A stretch of 64,000 bases of DNA from Rhyacophila brunnea. Lineage: Eukaryota; Arthropoda; Insecta; Trichoptera; Rhyacophilidae. Location: contig JAGYXB010001061.1 in NCBI GenBank assembly GCA_022495005.1, positions 62,001 through 126,000 on the forward strand, read 5' to 3'. The position numbers were made by a program, and so were the translations under genes. Positions 24,818-37,273 of this stretch are shown in pieces (the stretch's first letter is position 1; the number at the start of each line of letters is the position of its first letter). The notes beneath the pieces are model-generated. The model saw only the letters and a list, made by a program, of their open reading frames with translations, made no database searches and was not told the origin of the DNA.

Positions 24818-25321
24818 GTGTAGACGTTTGAACACCTTTTCACGGATAAATATGTAGATAAGTCATGTTTTACGTACACGTTAACACCTCAATTATAACG
24901 TGAATAATCGTGTTGTCATTTTTTGTTCACAAAAGTTGTATAAATTACTTCAACATTCACGAGTAGGTATAACTAAAAATAATGTTTTTTTTTTATTTAA
25001 CGCTAAATAAATAAATATACAACGTGAAACAGTATTAGAGAGAATACAGAAAAAATATTGTCCAACATGACGTGTTAGATGTAGGTTAAAATCTCAGTCG
25101 GTTCTAAAATGGAATCGTAGCAAATAGGTAGGTACTGTGTAAATTAATAATATTTAAAAGTGTTTTTATTAAAAGGATACTTACTAACATTGTTCGACAG
25201 GCATATTACATTACCATTTATAACTGTTTTTTACATCTGAAAGCAAGTAAGTGAGCAAGCGTCGTCGGCCGGTAGTAAGATATGTAGCATGTAGGTTATT
25301 TTATTAAACACATTTGCTAAT

Positions 25322-26223
25322 ATGTAGACCATCGTTTCCCTAACTATGGGTCGCGACCCACCAGTGGGTCGCGAGCGAATATTGAGTGGGCCCTCGTCAC
25401 TGTATACATGAATTTAAAAAAATAGGAAGTGATAAATTTGATATTTCATTCAGTTATTTATAATTCCTAAAAATTGAAATAAACTTAAGTTACGGCAAAT
25501 ATTGTGATAAAATAATAATAATTTGAATTGCCAATGCACTACAGATGTACACAGTCCCCATTAAAAGTCCCCAGAAACCCATTTCAAGACGACTTACCAA
25601 CTAGTATGTCAACAAAAGCAAGTGAAGAACTCGTTGATTTATCAGAAGATACGTCACTGAAAAATAGTTTCAATCGGAAATTCTGGCTCTCAGTTGCTGA
25701 TAATTATCCTTGCCTGTTCGATGAAGCTATGAAAGTCCTCCTCCTCTTTACTACCTCATATCTATGTGAGGTCAGATTTTCGGCTATGGTTAACATTAAA
25801 ACTAAATACCGAAATAAATTGGATATATCAAACCCACTGCGATTAAAAGTAACCAAAGTTGAAGTTGATGCTACAACTGTAATGAAGAAAAATAAGAAAC
25901 AAATACATCCTTCCCATTGAAATAACTTTGTAAAAAAACCTTGCAGGTGTAAGTATTTAATTAATATTTATTTTTATTTTTAAGTTGTGTTTCTTATTTC
26001 AACAGTCTTTCATTCATATTGGTAAAAAAAATATTTTTTTTTATTTCAATTAGAACAAATATGACAGCATTAAGTAGTTCCACGACTCGCCACTAGGGAA
26101 TCTGAGCAATACCAATTTTTATGCCCTCTTTTCTCTAAGACAGCTAGGAGGTGGGTCCCAAGATTGGAAATTTTTGTTAGATGGGTCGGAGCCCAGTCAA
26201 CTTTGGGAACCAATGATGTAGAC
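25322..26223 (+). mobile_element. Internally deleted hAT transposon with 8-bp TSD
   Basis: Element 25330-26215 (886 bp), flanked by a perfect 8-bp direct repeat ATGTAGAC (25322-25329 and 26216-26223). The terminal inverted repeats are related but diverged: CATCGTTTCCCTAACTATGG at the left and CATTGGTTCCCAAAGTTGAC read inward from the right. GC-rich GGGTCGCGACCCACC-type subterminal text follows the left end. It encodes only the C-terminus of a transposase, so it is nonautonomous, but the TSD is intact. Confidence 0.92.
25528..25920 (+). pseudogene. hAT transposase C-terminal (dimerisation) fragment
   Basis: A 130-residue open frame. Residues ~48-107 read like the hAT family C-terminal dimerisation region as found in ZBED5/SCAND3-like proteins: FWLSVADNYPCLFDEAMKVL, then LLFTTSYLCEVRFSAMVNIK followed by TKYRNKLDISNPLRL. 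In autonomous relatives this is the last ~80 residues of a ~600-residue protein that also carries a BED finger and the catalytic RNase-H-like core; both are absent. The first 45 residues are only weakly similar. The frame is uninterrupted, but the protein cannot catalyse transposition. Confidence 0.85.
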
Positions 26224-26817
26224 GATATTCATACCAATAATTATTCATTGCCAAGTAAACGAATGGCTATTTAAAAAGCTCTATGTCTTCACGATACTTA
26301 CCTTCACGGGCCCAGACATAATAATACACAGGAACGGCACAATCATCCTATCGTGATTAAGAAAAAATAATATTATCACGCCATCTCGCCACTCTTGCAA
26401 TATTATTTCAAAGTAAGGATTTTCAGGAACATTATTATTACGCGTATATTCGTACACCTGTCGCTGGCTGTCGGTCAATCCATGAGTATTATTGTCATAT
26501 TCGCTAGGTTGTTATTATTTCATCTACATACTCTAATAATAAACAATTATATAAACAAAGATGTGTGCTTATATCAGTTTATATTAAAGTAGGTACCTAG
26601 GTACTACATATCATTTGTGAAAGTTGAAACTATAATTTAGTAAGCTAACCGTATAAAATTATTTGAATGAGATGGTTTATTTATTGAAAAGTTAGTTTAG
26701 TATTGTGTCACAGGATGAGTATGACAGCTGTTAAATGTATACGATTTAAAAAAAAAATACTGAATCAAAAGTCACTATAAAATATAAATGAATTACTTGT
26801 AGGTATTGTTGTAATCA
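26224..26817. other. Gene-free stretch
   Basis: No supported gene; small overlapping ORFs at 26281-26592 lack domains. Confidence 0.5.
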
Positions 26818-27115
26818 CAGAACAGATAATAAATAGAATTCCGATATGCTATAAGCTATATATACCAATACAGTAAATTTTGACGCAGGGTTTCGAATGT
26901 ATGAGTGTCCAATGAAAATGAAACACGCATTATAGACGTGCAATAGTGTATGTGATACACCGGTAATAAATGAGCGTCAATGCATAAACCGAGAGTTGTT
27001 GTCAGTATTCGACGTATAACGTAACCTTGACACTTGTTTAAATGTACTAGAGATCGGTTGCCTGCTTCTCCTTAACCGTTAGGTATTTTAGTTCCCATTA
27101 TTTCTGAGTTCCCTG
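26818..27115 (+). repeat. Dispersed repeat R3, copy 1
   Basis: Matches the reverse complement of 36151-36459 over ~300 bp. Shared blocks include CAGAACAGAT, AATTCCGATA(T/G)GCTATA, GGGTTTGAACG/GGTTTCGAATG, TGAGTGTCC, ATTATAGACGTGCAATAGTG, TGCATAAACCGAGAGTTGT, GAGATCGGTTGCCTG and CCGTTAGGTATTT. It lacks the CCACACTCGAG segment present in the other copy. No TIR or TSD was found and no ORF. Confidence 0.85.
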
Positions 27116-27399
27116 ATTATAATTAAAATATTAATAAAAATTATGCGTTTTGATATTTTTAACCGCCTCGTCTGTCGTGTCAACATCTGAATGATGCTAG
27201 AACCGCCATTGATAATATGGGTACTAACATAAAACTTTTAAACTTATAAAAAAATGTTGTGAATTCAATTGATTATTGTAAAAATGGAGAGTCTATACCT
27301 AAATCTTTAGAACCATCCAAACACTATTTTGAACACATAATTTGAAAACCCTAAAAATATGAATACCTACCTAACAAAAAATATTTTTGTAAAAGAATA

Positions 27400-27476
27400 C
27401 GACGCCCAGCGGGACTCAAATTCACAGCCACTGGATTCGCGTCAAAGTGCTTTCCGATTGAACCATGTGCGTCCTA
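27400..27476 (-). repeat. tRNA-derived SINE remnant
   Basis: On the minus strand: ATGGTTCAATCGGAAAGCAC (A-box-like), then 30 bases, then GTGAATTTGAGTCCCGCTGG (B-box-like), then GCGTCGTATTCTTTT. This has the order and spacing of a tRNA-like SINE head. A related sequence end (CCAGCAGGATA) recurs at 49.5 kb. Confidence 0.5.
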
Positions 27477-27914
27477 TCTAATTTCGACGAAATTAACTAG
27501 CAGTTTTACAACTTGGAAGAGCATCACAAATTGTGTTCATTTTTGGCAATATATATAGTGAATATAACTAAACATTATCTTATGATGGAATGGGATTATA
27601 GCCCGAAACATCAGACAACATCGCAGAAGTAATGGAATTAAGAGTATATATTATTTTAAAAGCGTTACAAATAAACACAAAATATATTGTGCGTCTTATA
27701 TTTTTTGTTAATATTCTGACGGAGAATCTGTCCTTTGTATTTTCAAAATTATATGTTACGTTTGGGTATATTTAGTTTATTTGTTTGGAGAACCATAAAC
27801 CAAACAAAACGTATCCTGCGGCGTCCTTGAATGTGACAATGAGCGTCACGCTTCTTGACAATACCGAAAAAAAGCGACAACAAAAAAAATGTGACGAAGA
27901 AAATATTAAAATTC

Positions 27915-28150
27915 GCGCCAGTGTCAGCGCAAAAAGGAAGCTCTCCGTCACGAGAGATACGCGCGGGCAGACGGGGGCGCAGACCGTGGTTGCCGGTTCG
28001 CGCGCCGGGGCGCAAAAACAATAGGGGCGCCCCCGAAAGAAGGGGCGGAAAGCGTACAAAACACTTGCGACGCCTTTCGATCTCTTCGTCCGGCGTCGGG
28101 GAGGGCGCGACGCCCGCCTTTTTTGCTACGCTTCTTTCACGACGCCTATC
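27915..28150. other. GC-rich island
   Basis: About 235 bp, CpG-dense, with GGGGGCGCAGACCGTGG, GCGCGCCGGGGCGC and GGCGTCGGGGAGGGCGCG. A 191-residue minus-strand ORF (27749-28324) and two plus-strand ORFs overlap it. Their products are arginine/alanine/proline-rich with no recognised domain, so I do not call a gene. Confidence 0.35.
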
Positions 28151-28719
28151 TGCGGCACACATCCCAAATGTGTATGACAGTTGTAGGCGTAGAATAATAT
28201 ACACTATAAACAATGCGGCATATATTATTTGACTCTTTTTTTCTATACTAGTTAAGATAATATATATATCACTAAATATCTCCTTGGCAAGCCACTGACC
28301 TATACTTTTAATACATTCAGTCATTACCTACAAGAACTTATAAAGTTGATAATTTTAATGATCGCAGTAATCAACAAATACAAAAACCGAGTATAGACAT
28401 TTATACAGATATTCAACATTACCCGATATTAGGCGAGTATAACATTAAGGGTTCAAATTTTTTACACTTTTATGCTGATATTTCTACAAATACGCTAAGT
28501 GATAGAATGTGATAGGAAGAACCTTGACAAATATTTTTTAATTGCCAATTAACGTAGGTATTTAAATAATAATTTCAATATTTTGGAGATATACATACAA
28601 TGGGCATCAACATTGTGAATGTTGCATTAATATTAACAGATTTATGTTTTTACGAGAAATAGATGTTAACCACTTCTATTACTTCCATAATCTGAGTCCA
28701 AATACACATGTGAATGTGC

Positions 28720-28800
28720 AAACCCCGGCATTCGATCCTGGGACCCACTACGACATTATAAGCCAACACGATACCGCTCGGCCATCGTGAGGTTAGTGGA
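28720..28800 (-). repeat. tRNA-derived SINE remnant (Ser/Leu-like head)
   Basis: On the minus strand: GATGGCCGAGCGGTATCGTG is close to the D-arm/A-box region of class II tRNAs (TGGCCGAGYGGT). It is followed ~35 bases on by CCCAGGATCGAATGCCGGGG (B-box-like, one or two changes). No acceptor-stem pairing and no 3' CCA context. Best read as a SINE head or decayed tRNA. Confidence 0.5.
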
Positions 28801-29344
28801 AGATAATCTTTGATGACATAATCAAAAATGATTATTAAGTTTATTAAAATATAATTAGAGATGTAGTTATAGGTACTGGTGACTTAGGTTAAGTTAAATA
28901 AACATATGGAGTGATGTTTGAGATACAAAAAAAGCTAGTGAATAGTTTGCCAGAAAATTTAAACCAATTCCAAGAATCGAGAATGCCAGACACGCTATGT
29001 ACTGGGGCTAATCCTCATACGACCGTGCCAATGGCATGGTAAAAGTTTTCAATCAATCTATATTCTGGGCCTGACTGGTGATAACAACTTTTGAACTGTG
29101 GCAAAGTACGGTCAATTCCCCTAATCTCATTCTCATGTACCTTAATTTGGACAATTGTCTAAACCTAAACTCAAAACTTTTCCCTTGATATCTGACTTTC
29201 AATAGTTAATAGAGAGTAAAACTTCAGACTATGGGAAGTTCCGACTTATCCATAGGTTTGTATCCAGCGATGCAAGATAGCAAACGGTTAATCATTAATT
29301 TGAGTTGAAAGTATCTGCATCAAGTTACACGGTTGAAGAGTTCG

Positions 29345-29470
29345 CCTCAATTGCGACTTTCAGGAAGGGGGTTCGGGCGAGGAAAACGTCAGAGGGGCGG
29401 TAGCGGGGAAGACATTCGCGGAGAAGAGGCGGGAAAGTGGGGGTGTCAACGTCCTCGGTCTACAACAAGT
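29345..29470. other. GC-rich island
   Basis: Purine-rich on the + strand (GGAAGGGGGTTCGGGCGAGG, GGCGGTAGCGGGGAAG, GGCGGGAAAGTGGGGG). No ORF with a recognised domain. Confidence 0.3.
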
Positions 29471-31183
29471 GAGATAGGGTTGTCAATAATTTTTCAGCCA
29501 ATAGTTGACTAATAAAGTAACGAACTCTTTTATAAGCTTGATTTGCATATATATCCCATTCCTAAACTATACTAACAGTATTCGGTATATTCATGCAAGG
29601 CATGTCCTAACTAAACTGCAATGTCAACGAGCTACTACAAGCTGAGGAAAATTTTGTTGCCTTTGATAATCTCTTAAGCACTGGTCCCTGTGATTCACGC
29701 CACATTTTATATACAGGCATTTTAGTAAAGTAAAGGAAACACATTAAAAACATAATTTTACATGGCGATTATGAATCATCATAATATTTTCTCTCACGCT
29801 GTCTGTGTTATTTGCACAATGTATTTTTTGCAATTAGCATATTATCTTTCACTATGTCTATTTTCACGTATGAATTATCAATCGTGACATTCGGACTTTA
29901 CAATTTTCCGTTTGTTAACTACTACACATTCCATTTGTGTCTAGTTGTCTAGTGGGTAGATTGAAGACAATTTTTAATTTTTTCCATCGGTAACTGACGT
30001 CTGCGTGTGTCTGTCTCACCGCGCTCTAGTACCAAATGCGTGGTGCACCCATATAACGCGTTTCATTTGGCAGTGAACAAGCTAGATGATACGTCATCAT
30101 ACGGAATTACGATTCAATTTGAATGGCCATAACCGGCAAAATGTATCCTTGGCAGTGTAAAAGCTATCTGACGTAATTCTTTTTGGAATGGCAATAAAAA
30201 CATCGCGTAGTCGGGAATCATGCAAGTACTTGCGCTTGTCGCGCGACAGATGACACATCGTGGACAGCTTAATGAGGTCACATGTATCTGGAATGCACGC
30301 GAGTTTTTAAGTGCTAGTCAAATAGCGCCGTCTGGACAAGGCCTATGTTTACATTTGAATTCGCAAACATTACATTTTTTTCACGTAGGTACTGTTCTGT
30401 GATGTATGGAAATTGGCAACCTTAATATTTGAGCAAACAAACATAACTTATTTTGAATTATTTGGAGTTCAATATGTAGGTATGTATATTATTATGAAAT
30501 CTTTCAGTGGGTTATGTCAACCTTACAGCGAGTAACCCTATTCCACTATCGGACGCCAGTCGAGCGCCACATCATACTCTTCTCCTGATAAGGGCACACA
30601 AAGGAACTCCTCCTTTTTACGCTGGCGAAATTCGGGCAATGCCATTTCATTCACGTAGCTTCGTTTAAAACATTCCTCGAATTTCTAGCTACATTTTTAC
30701 TTTAGCAAAAAAAAATGATAAATACTATCGACGAAGTAACTACAGGGAGCCTCTCCCGGCAGACTTTCAATTTATATTTTCTTTGTTTTCGCAAATTCCG
30801 AAGCAATTTGAAATTTATTTACGCGCTCGGAAAAATACGAAATGAAAATACTCTTATTTATTTTCACGTCTCCGCGTCTTGTTTAGAAAACAATAAACTC
30901 ATTAACATCTTTAAGGAATTTTCAAAGTCATCCATTATGTATAGGCACTACATTATGAAAAAACGTTCATTAAGTAAGCCCCGTGCACCGTGTGCCTATA
31001 ATACCCACTACGGCTTAAATATCAATAATTAAGAATGTCTTAAAAACAATAATACAATTTAATCAACCTTTAAAATGCAATAGCAATCTTACATCGCAAT
31101 CCATCGTATCCACAAAAATGCTGTAATATCTGTAAGTATATATTGTTAGCACTGTGATAATATGCCGATGCAATAATTTATTG
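29471..31183. other. Gene-free stretch
   Basis: No supported gene. A 105-residue ORF at 30715-31032 shows no recognised domain. GC-normal patches at 30040-30200 and 30530-30640. Confidence 0.45.
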
Positions 31184-32581
31184 TTAACGGCCCACGTGCT
31201 CGTCGTAGGTCAAAATTGAGTTTTTATTGTATTTTCAAACCATGATCCTGGACACTCCTTAAACGTTGTAGATAATCTATTTATATAATTTGAAGCCTTA
31301 TTATCCTTTATAGTTATTTTAAACATCTGATGACTGCATAAAGTATTTTTGTTACATAAAATAGTATTCTTTTAAACCTCTCGCTCTAATGTTTTAGAAT
31401 ATAGTCATATTTCGGTACATAACTGTGCAGTGGTGTTAAGATTTTTACGTTTATTAATTTTTAAACGCATTTATGAAACCATTAGTACAATTTATTACAA
31501 GATAATTTTTGTAAAATATTCACGATAAAAAATTATATTGATAATCTCTGTGATCCCAAATTTGACAAGAATTAGGCATTTTATTATTCAAAAAATCGGT
31601 AAGATTAACACATTTGAAGATGATTTTAAAGATACTTATTATAAGCTATGTTTTTGACCATTCAAGTGTGATAAACATCTTATGAATAATGATTGGTTTA
31701 TAATAATTATTGACCTAAGAATAAGGTAGTGTTTTTTTGAAATACGCCATTTCTTTTGTCATTCCCCAGTAGTTAAGCTACAACATACGGCCGTAGCCAT
31801 AAATTGACAAACTATACTTGAAGTAGGGAGTAAAATGATATTAACGCGCATGTTTGAACATGTACCGTTTAAAAAAAAATAAAAGAAAAATTGGTTAGGT
31901 ACATGTTCAAACACGCGCGTTACATAATTTTACTCCCTACTTTAACTATAGTTTGTAAATTTATGGCTACGGCCGTATGTTGAAGCTTAACTACTAGGGA
32001 ATGACAAAAGAAATGGCGTTTTTCAAAAAAACACTACCTTATTCTTAGGTCAATAATTATTATAAAGCAATCATTATTCATAAGATGTTTATCACACTTG
32101 AATGATCAAAGGCATGACTTATAATAAGTATCTTTAGAATCATCTTCAAATGTGTTAATCTTGCCGATTTTTTGAATAATAAAATGCCTAATTCTTGTAA
32201 AATTTGGCATCACAGAGATTATCAATATAATTTTTTATCGTGAATATTTTACAAAAATTATCTCGTAATAAATTATACTAATAGTTTTATAAATGCATTT
32301 AAAAATTAATAAATGTAAAAAATCTTAACACCATTGCACAGTTATGTACCGAAATATGACTATATTCTAAAACATTAGAGCGAAAGGTTTAAAAGAATAC
32401 TATTTTATGTAACAAAAATACTTTATGCAGTCATCAAATGTTTAAAATAACTATAAAGAATAATAGGGCTTCAAAATTATATAAATAGATTATCTACAAC
32501 GTTTAGGGAGTGTCCAGGATAATGGTTTGAAAATACAATAAAAACTCAATTTTGACCTTCGACGAGCATGTCCCCCCTTAA
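31184..32581. mobile_element. TTAA-flanked foldback element FB, copy 1
   Basis: Element 31188-32577 (1390 bp) is a near-perfect palindrome. The left arm is about 31188-31870, the right arm about 31896-32577, around a ~25-base A-rich centre. The right end reads GACGAGCATGTCCCCCC-TTAA; the left end is TTAA followed by a decayed version (CGGCCCACGTGCTCGTCG). TTAA duplicates lie at 31184-31187 and 32578-32581. There is no ORF. TTAA targets are characteristic of the piggyBac superfamily, but the GGGGGG-starting ends are not ones I can assign. The arms differ from each other by scattered substitutions. Confidence 0.9.
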
Positions 32582-33063
32582 CAGGTTTTTTGCGTTTTAT
32601 GGTACAAAATTACCAATTGAGTTGTTACTGGTCGTCCAGCCGCGAGCTGGCTACCTGAAGGAGAAACTTTTATGACTACGGTCGAGAAAAGAGCTTTATA
32701 AATTGGGTTTTTGAATATGACCTTGAATAAGGTATTTACATGAATATTACTAATATTAATGCATTTTCAGATACGGCTGATACGAGGTTAATTAAACTGA
32801 TATATTTCTGATCACGATATTCTTGAAAACAAGTATTTAAGTAGTAATTTTCATTTTGTGATGAATTAATTTGCTATCATTAAAATGTTTGTAAACTGTA
32901 AAAATATTACGTCCGTATAAGCAAAGAAGAACCCAGTTCTATCCGTTGTAACAGTCATGTTGTGTTTTGTTACAATTAATATAACGCCATTAAAAATACG
33001 TACTTATGTAATTTTGAAAAACATTATACACATGCATAGTAGAAAAAAATCCTAGAAAACAGT

Positions 33064-33135
33064 TGGAACGAGTGGGATTCGAAATCATATCATTATTTTT
33101 CACATGTTTGGTAACAAGCAGAACTTTCAATTTAA
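33064..33135 (-). repeat. Weak tRNA-like SINE remnant
   Basis: On the minus strand, TGATTTCGAATCCCACTCG fits a B box plus T-arm, and AATTGAAAGTTCTGCTTG about 45 bases upstream is a poor A box. Low support. Confidence 0.25.
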
Positions 33136-33336
33136 AAGCTCTTCAATTACTTTAAGAGGAAAAAATGTGGTCCTATGATGTATTTTACGCGAATTACGCG
33201 CAAACTACTGCAGTAAGGCATATCATGAAATAAATGGAGTAGCAGACCAGCATGAAGTAAAAAATAAGGTGAAACATCTTCACGAATAGTTTAATATAAA
33301 CACTACGAAGCTGTGGTCAAGTTAGATTATCCACAA

Positions 33337-33405
33337 AGGGGGGGCTGGCAGGGCTCTAGCCTGGAGGCCCGGGCTCAGAAAGGGCCCGGCGTGGCGAGTC
33401 GACCA
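33337..33405 (+). repeat. GC-rich end fragment related to R2
   Basis: GGGGGGGCTGGCAGGGCTC and TAGCCTGGAGGCCCGGGCTC resemble the GC-rich tail of R2 (CTAGCCTGGGGGCCCGCTTC). It precedes R2 copy 2 by ~115 bases in the same orientation. It may be the other terminus of the same element or a separate fragment. Confidence 0.5.
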
Positions 33406-33519
33406 GATAAGTGATATAAATACACATCACAAATTCTCTTTAATGGTAAAAAAGTGCGACGCTATTGTTCTTCAATATTGTGATTATTTAAAATTATGTG
33501 GTTGTACGATTTAATTTTT

Positions 33520-33733
33520 AATTGTGTATCGATACTCGACAACTCCATGATTCAAATGGATGTACTTATTAAAATAAACAAAAAAAACACTAAATATATA
33601 CATTAATTTTACCGCGTACACCATTTGGTACACCTACTGTAAAGCGTCACACTGCCTTTATCTTTAGCGACAGGTAGGGAGGCCCGTCAAAGATCCTAGC
33701 CTGGGGGCCCGCTTCAAGATGTGGGGGCCATGA
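33520..33733 (+). repeat. Dispersed repeat R2, copy 2
   Basis: Second copy of the repeat at 13778-13990, same orientation, ending in CTAGCCTGGGGGCCCGCTTC and GTGGGGGCC. Together with the fragment at 33337-33405 it may represent one ~400-bp element. Confidence 0.82.
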
Positions 33734-36150
33734 TTATGATACTCCAGTTACCTTCATTAATCATGTCATCATGATGAAGACAGAAGTCAGGATATCAACT
33801 TGAATACCTACGTAAACAATAGTACTTATCTAAATAAAAGTGCCCAAGTTTAACAATCCACATTTATTGAAAATCTAATACCATTGATTAAAAGTTAAAT
33901 GTATAATTTAATTAATTCTTGTTCCAACACGAATAAGGTGGCGAAGATGGAGAGCGTCTGCTATAATAGGTATCCTACGAACTATTATTTCACAGAGCTT
34001 CATTATGGATACAATGCACGTTGGTAATAATGAATGGGCCGAAATTAAGCGATTCAATTCTATTTAGTTAATTAATTTGTATTGATGCCACTTTCGTCTT
34101 GTGGGGTAACTTTTACTGCGCATCAGCGGCGTTCGAGAAATTTGCGACCAAGAGGAGACTACCGTTTTCAAGTCAGACCTAAAAATACGATATATTATTT
34201 TATAAGTATATAAATCTAATTTCTTGAAAAAACATCAATTATCACATATCTAATATAGTTTTATGATTCTTCTTCCCCGTGACAGGATTGTGACTCAGAC
34301 GATTTGGCCATCGGGCAGCCCCACGGCTTGGCTATCCACCCTTTCGCTATTCAATGACACGCAGAACCTCGTCCTTAGCGACCTTCAACCTGACCAATTA
34401 CCACGAATTTTACCAGGTTGTAAATCTTGGAGAAAACTATAAAACAGAAAATGGAGAATCCAGTGCAGAAAATCGATTAAAGTCTATCTTGAGTTCGCTG
34501 ATGATGGACCGTTCGTTCGTTTAGTAAGTTCAGTTCGTCTCTAGCTCAAGATTCTCAGCATCTGTCGCCAGTACCACATTTTAAATGCGTCCAGTCTCTA
34601 TTTTCCTCTTGCCTTTACCGTCCGTCTCAGAGATCTATTATACAAATTGGGAAGACAAGAGGTTTACGATAATTTCAGCAGTACTTACTTAACATGTTGA
34701 ATAATTACCTATGTATGTAGAGGTAGGTACGTCAGTTGTATATATAATACCTGAAGATGCCAAAAGCTAAAACCGTAGCAGTGCAATGCATGTTATGTCT
34801 TTTTTTTACCTCAGTCGATGTTGTTTTATATTTTTACAACATACCCCTCCGCACCTCAAACGGGACGACAATGTGTCCACTACCTGTGAAACAAAGCGTC
34901 GTAAATGGTAGCTTTCTTGTGATAAACAACCTCAGAATACGACAAAGCTATAAAAATAGAAAACTTCATTAAAAGGCGCATAAAAGATTCATTAAACCTT
35001 TTCAACATTAGTGCTCCTGAAAGGACTGTTAAACCCTTTGAAATAGCCCCGCACAATGTACGCCAATGAAGCACAATTTAAAATATTCTCCTCGGTACCT
35101 ACGTGGGCGATTAAAGAAATGCGCAAGTTAACTAGCATTTAGTATAGGTATAGCTTTTATGCAATTAAATCATGACTAGCTATATGTAGGAACATATGTA
35201 ATATTTATAAGTATTTAACAGGTTAATAATAGCATTTTAGATTAGTCTGTCCTCATACGGGATCGTTTGGCTATGTGCTATCGTATTAAACGTGAAAAAT
35301 GATTTTTTTTGTGCATAAGAACTGAATTAATTAGAATAAAAACAAAGACCTATCCGGGTTGGTAGCTATTTTACCACGTTTTTATTAGCTCGTATTCTTG
35401 TTTGTCCAGTACAAATTTTTTTCTTGTTTGTCCAAGATTTGTATTGGACGATTGAAGATTTTTAACGATCTTCCCGACTAGCTAGACATTTGAAACTTTT
35501 AGAATATATTATCAGAACACGATTACAATGCATTCTTTTAATACTTTTAGCCATCTTTAAGCAGAATTGAATTCGTTTTCAGTTAATTCTGTTTTGTATG
35601 GAAAGTTATTTCGGATAATATTCGTAAAAAGTAAAACACTACCATTGGTTGCTAAGGGGGTCCTAGCAACAAAATTATTAATATATACGTGCGTTACTAT
35701 GGAAATCAATATGAAATATCAAAATGACATTTCAGTATTCTATATTTATTCAGTATATCAAGTACAAAAAAAAGTATTTATAAATACATAGAATTGTCAA
35801 GTTTATTCATGAAGCTGATTCAACAGAAAATTTAAAAACGTGGTAAGTATATAAAAAGTTATTTTTATCTTGTAATTATTTACACTTCAAGCGTTCGTAA
35901 TAAAACCAAACAAAAATACACCACAAAGCGTATTTACTTGATAGAATTCTATTGAACGATACAATAGTCATACTAGTAATTAAGTATATTGAATTTCACA
36001 AATCATTTTATTACTTAATCAATTAATATTTTATTGTAAAATTATTTTTTTTAAATAGTTACTAGAGTACCTAGGTAAAACACTTTTCACATAATATTGT
36101 AGCCAAGTGCATTTTTTGCAACGCATTTTCGTTAAGCGATAGCTACCTAC
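33734..36150. other. Gene-free stretch
   Basis: No supported gene. Short inverted repeats TTACCACGTTTTTA at about 35372-35386 and the complement at 35833-35846 could be ends of a ~475-bp MITE, without an obvious TSD. TCTTGTTTGTCCA is repeated at about 35396 and 35424. Confidence 0.4.
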
Positions 36151-36459
36151 CAGGGAACCATAATGGAAACCGAAATACCTAACGGGTGTGGAGTAACAGG
36201 CAACCGATCTCGAGTGTGGAAGAATATGGGATAAACTAAAACACGTGTCAAGAACACGCTTGTCCTTCGTCAGACAACTCTCGGTTTATGCACTGAAACT
36301 CATTCAATATTGGTGCATTTGAAGGTTGCAACACACACTATTGCACGTCTATAATGTGTGGCTAATTTTCGTAGGACACTCACACGTTCAAACCCATGCA
36401 TCAAAATGTAGTGTATTTGGGGTATAGCCTATCGGAATTATATTTAATAATCTGTTCTG
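36151..36459 (-). repeat. Dispersed repeat R3, copy 2 (inverted)
   Basis: Inverted homologue of 26818-27115, in a slightly longer version that includes the ACACGTG...CCACACTCGAGA block shared with 3152-3192. Noncoding. Confidence 0.85.
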
Positions 36460-37273
36460 CGCTACCTTCGCTGTGCAAACAAAATATTATAAAAGGGTTC
36501 AGTGATTACAATTAATTGGGAAGCACTTGTCTAGATATACCATTGGTAAATATAGTATAACTTTAATAAATAATACTTCAATTAAAATTAAACGATTATT
36601 TTGATATTTACAGTGCACATGCAGAAATGTTTGCGTTCACATTGCAACATAAAATCAGAAGGGATATTATTTGAAAGTATCAAAGCATAGCACGGTCAAT
36701 GCTTTTAAAATTTCAGTCGTATTTTGAGACTTTTCTTTAGACATAGTCGCAGTCAAACATTCCCAGCAATAGGGGCAAAAAAAGTCCTAGCTTAAAAACC
36801 CACTCAAAAACAAAACCGGGGCGAGATGTAATGGCACCGAGACGCGCCGCGACGAAAAATCCACTCGACGTTCTGTTGCCTTTTATTACGGCCAAATACT
36901 AAATGAGGCGTCTGCATTAGAAACTATTCTAAATGCTGTGAATTTAAATAACAGAGAAAAAAGAACATCTTGCCTTAAAAGCTTTTTTAATTATGCTAAT
37001 TACAAAATAAGTTTAATATGACACTACAGGCTAAATATATATCTAAGTAAATGTCACATTGTAAATACAATTCTAATATATTAAATAACTTCTAAAATTT
37101 ACTTCAATTAAGATGCTATAGATAATACGACCCAGCATTCACAATTATTCACAAGTAGATATACATATATATTTTTGAAGTTATACTTCTTTAGGCGCGT
37201 TTTGAAAATCAGATCCGAGTGTATTTTTGGCGTGTTACATGTAACACATAATTTATTTTTTCACACAAAAAAA
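36460..37273. other. Gene-free stretch
   Basis: No gene. The patch 36770-36910 is GC-normal (GGGGCGAGATGTAATGGC, CCTTTTATTACGGCC) and noncoding as far as I can tell. Confidence 0.4.

Noticed and set aside
27749..28324. 191-residue minus-strand ORF
   Set aside because: It owes its length to a GC-rich island with few stops; overlapping ORFs exist in other frames, composition is Arg/Pro/Ala-rich and no domain is visible.
28720..28800. Functional class II tRNA
   Set aside because: The A-box match is good, but the B box is altered and the acceptor stem is absent.
35340..35850. MITE bounded by TTACCACGTTTTTA inverted repeats
   Set aside because: Only ~14 bp of matching ends and no TSD; kept as a remark within the gene-free stretch.
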